Shown here: positions 63,656-64,000 of the stretch, piece after piece | Layout: each line of letters begins with the position of its first letter | Position numbering within the stretch: position 1 is the stretch's first letter | Source: Hyunsoonleella pacifica | Lineage (GTDB): Bacteria > Bacteroidota > Bacteroidia > Flavobacteriales > Flavobacteriaceae | DNA: 64,000 nt | Direction: 5' to 3' | Assembly (NCBI RefSeq): GCF_004310335.1 | Contig: NZ_SIRS01000005.1 | Coordinates: 372,001-436,000 of the forward strand | Translations under genes and position numbers: made by a program | The notes under the pieces: generated by a model | Database searches by the model: none | What the model was told of the DNA's origin: nothing | The model's input: the letters and a program-made list of their open reading frames with translations, nothing else

Positions 63656-63687
63656 AAAGCAAATTCAGAAATGGATTTGCTTTTTTT
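63656..63687 (+). terminator. Terminator of the superoxide dismutase gene, GAAA-capped
   Basis: AAAGCAAAT / ATTTGCTTT, a 9-bp stem capped by TCAGAAATGG and followed by seven or more T. The cap sequence is the same as in the terminators at 33021 and 40570, on an unrelated stem. Confidence 0.88.
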
Positions 63688-63689
63688 AT

Positions 63690-63823
63690 GGGCGTTACTC
63701 TCCTAAGGTCGGGTCTAGTTATTCTCTATACCTGGCAGCCAGCAGGCAGGTCTTTTGGTTTTGTAATTCCTATACAGGTAATCTACTATATTACAAAAAA
63801 GGATTTCTTGTAAGTTCTAGGCA
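63690..63823 (+). repeat. Flavobacterial dispersed repeat, copy 2
   Basis: Begins GGGCGTTAC-N8-GGTCGGG, the same pattern as copy 1 with equal spacing; then a degenerate CCTGG...CAGG palindrome (63731-63750) and a tail containing AAAAAAGGATTTC. It lies just after the sod terminator. The end is uncertain by about 10 bp. Confidence 0.6.
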
Positions 63824-63964
63824 TTAAAAAATAAAAAGATGCTGCTTCTATTTCTAGTGTACTAGTTTGCCAAAGTATTTTTAATTTGAAGCTGCTTTAC
63901 TATTTATAAAATGTAGAATTTAATACTAAAAAAGAGCTTCCCATTTTCATGAGCATGGAAAATG

Positions 63965-63995
63965 AAAAAGGTGAACTTTTTTAAGTTCACCTTTT
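63965..63995. terminator. Terminator hairpin at the window end
   Basis: AAAAAGGTGAACTT / AAGTTCACCTTTTT, a 14-bp perfect stem with a 3-nt or longer loop and T-runs on both strands. No gene in 63824-63964 explains it on the plus strand; it may end a minus-strand gene beyond the window. Another partial hairpin (CATTTTC / GAAAATG, about 63943-63964) lies just before. Confidence 0.75.
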
Positions 63996-64000
63996 TGCCC

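Noticed and set aside
1-64000. CRISPR arrays, prophage, transposases, rRNA genes
   Set aside because: No regularly spaced repeats, phage structural genes, DDE or tyrosine recombinases or rRNA sequence were seen.

Overview
The window comes from the chromosome of an AT-rich member of the Bacteroidota, almost certainly a marine-type Flavobacteriaceae. Evidence: promoters of the TTG-N18-23-TAnnTTTG type rather than -35/-10 boxes, start codons without Shine-Dalgarno sequences, a SusC-like receptor, GH3, HopJ-like and TSP3-OmpA proteins, and family-typical gene content. I cannot name a genus. No phage, integrase, transposase, CRISPR array or rRNA operon is visible, and most genes are ordinary housekeeping or envelope genes.

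Layout. 1-9.3 kb: 3' end of a dGTPase gene, thyA, rpsU, a LysE-type exporter, a DUF2797 protein, a GH3 acyl-adenylating enzyme, a PD40/OmpA protein, a small outer-membrane protein, and a polyprenyl synthetase with a coupled small gene. 9.4-16.6 kb: a TetR-controlled tripartite RND efflux operon (tetR, tolC-like, adaptor, permease), with a perfect operator palindrome on the tetR promoter and a four-helix-bundle gene lodged between adaptor and permease inside a 10-bp inverted repeat. 16.7-25.4 kb: aspS, a secreted DUF6503-like protein, a ClC protein lacking its gating glutamate, a histidine kinase, a crotonase, a YtxH protein and a radical SAM protein. 25.4-33 kb: a secreted protein, a ~600-bp gene-poor stretch with a candidate small RNA, an AraC regulator, alr-tdk, a TetR/DUF2867 divergent pair with twin operators, rsmI, a HopJ-like protein and a uracil-DNA glycosylase.

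33-40.6 kb holds the most unusual locus: a two-gene operon of a SusC-like beta-barrel that goes straight from its carboxypeptidase-regulatory domain into the barrel with no TonB plug, followed 4 nt later by a 1518-residue alpha-2-macroglobulin-like protein that contains a complete TonB box and plug domain plus a CFEQ thioester motif. The receptor appears to be split, its plug carried by a macroglobulin. It has its own promoter, and two terminators with the same cap sequence bracket it.

40.6-64 kb: zinc-ribbon membrane protein, AhpD-like protein, OsmC, recJ, an MFS transporter, lpxH, an unknown secreted protein, an M48 protease, queD, a 56-residue membrane protein missed by length cut-offs, MATE and GNAT genes, a universal stress protein, tRNA-Ala(GGC), glpD, a hydrolase, AddB- and AddA-like recombination genes separated by a major OmpA porin gene with its own promoter and terminator, and a superoxide dismutase. 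Two copies of a ~105-134 bp flavobacterial repeat lie at 49.1 and 63.7 kb.

Several genes are packed tail to tail so tightly that their stop codons overlap in one tetranucleotide, and several upstream TTG starts are really promoter elements; the starts given here are corrected for this.
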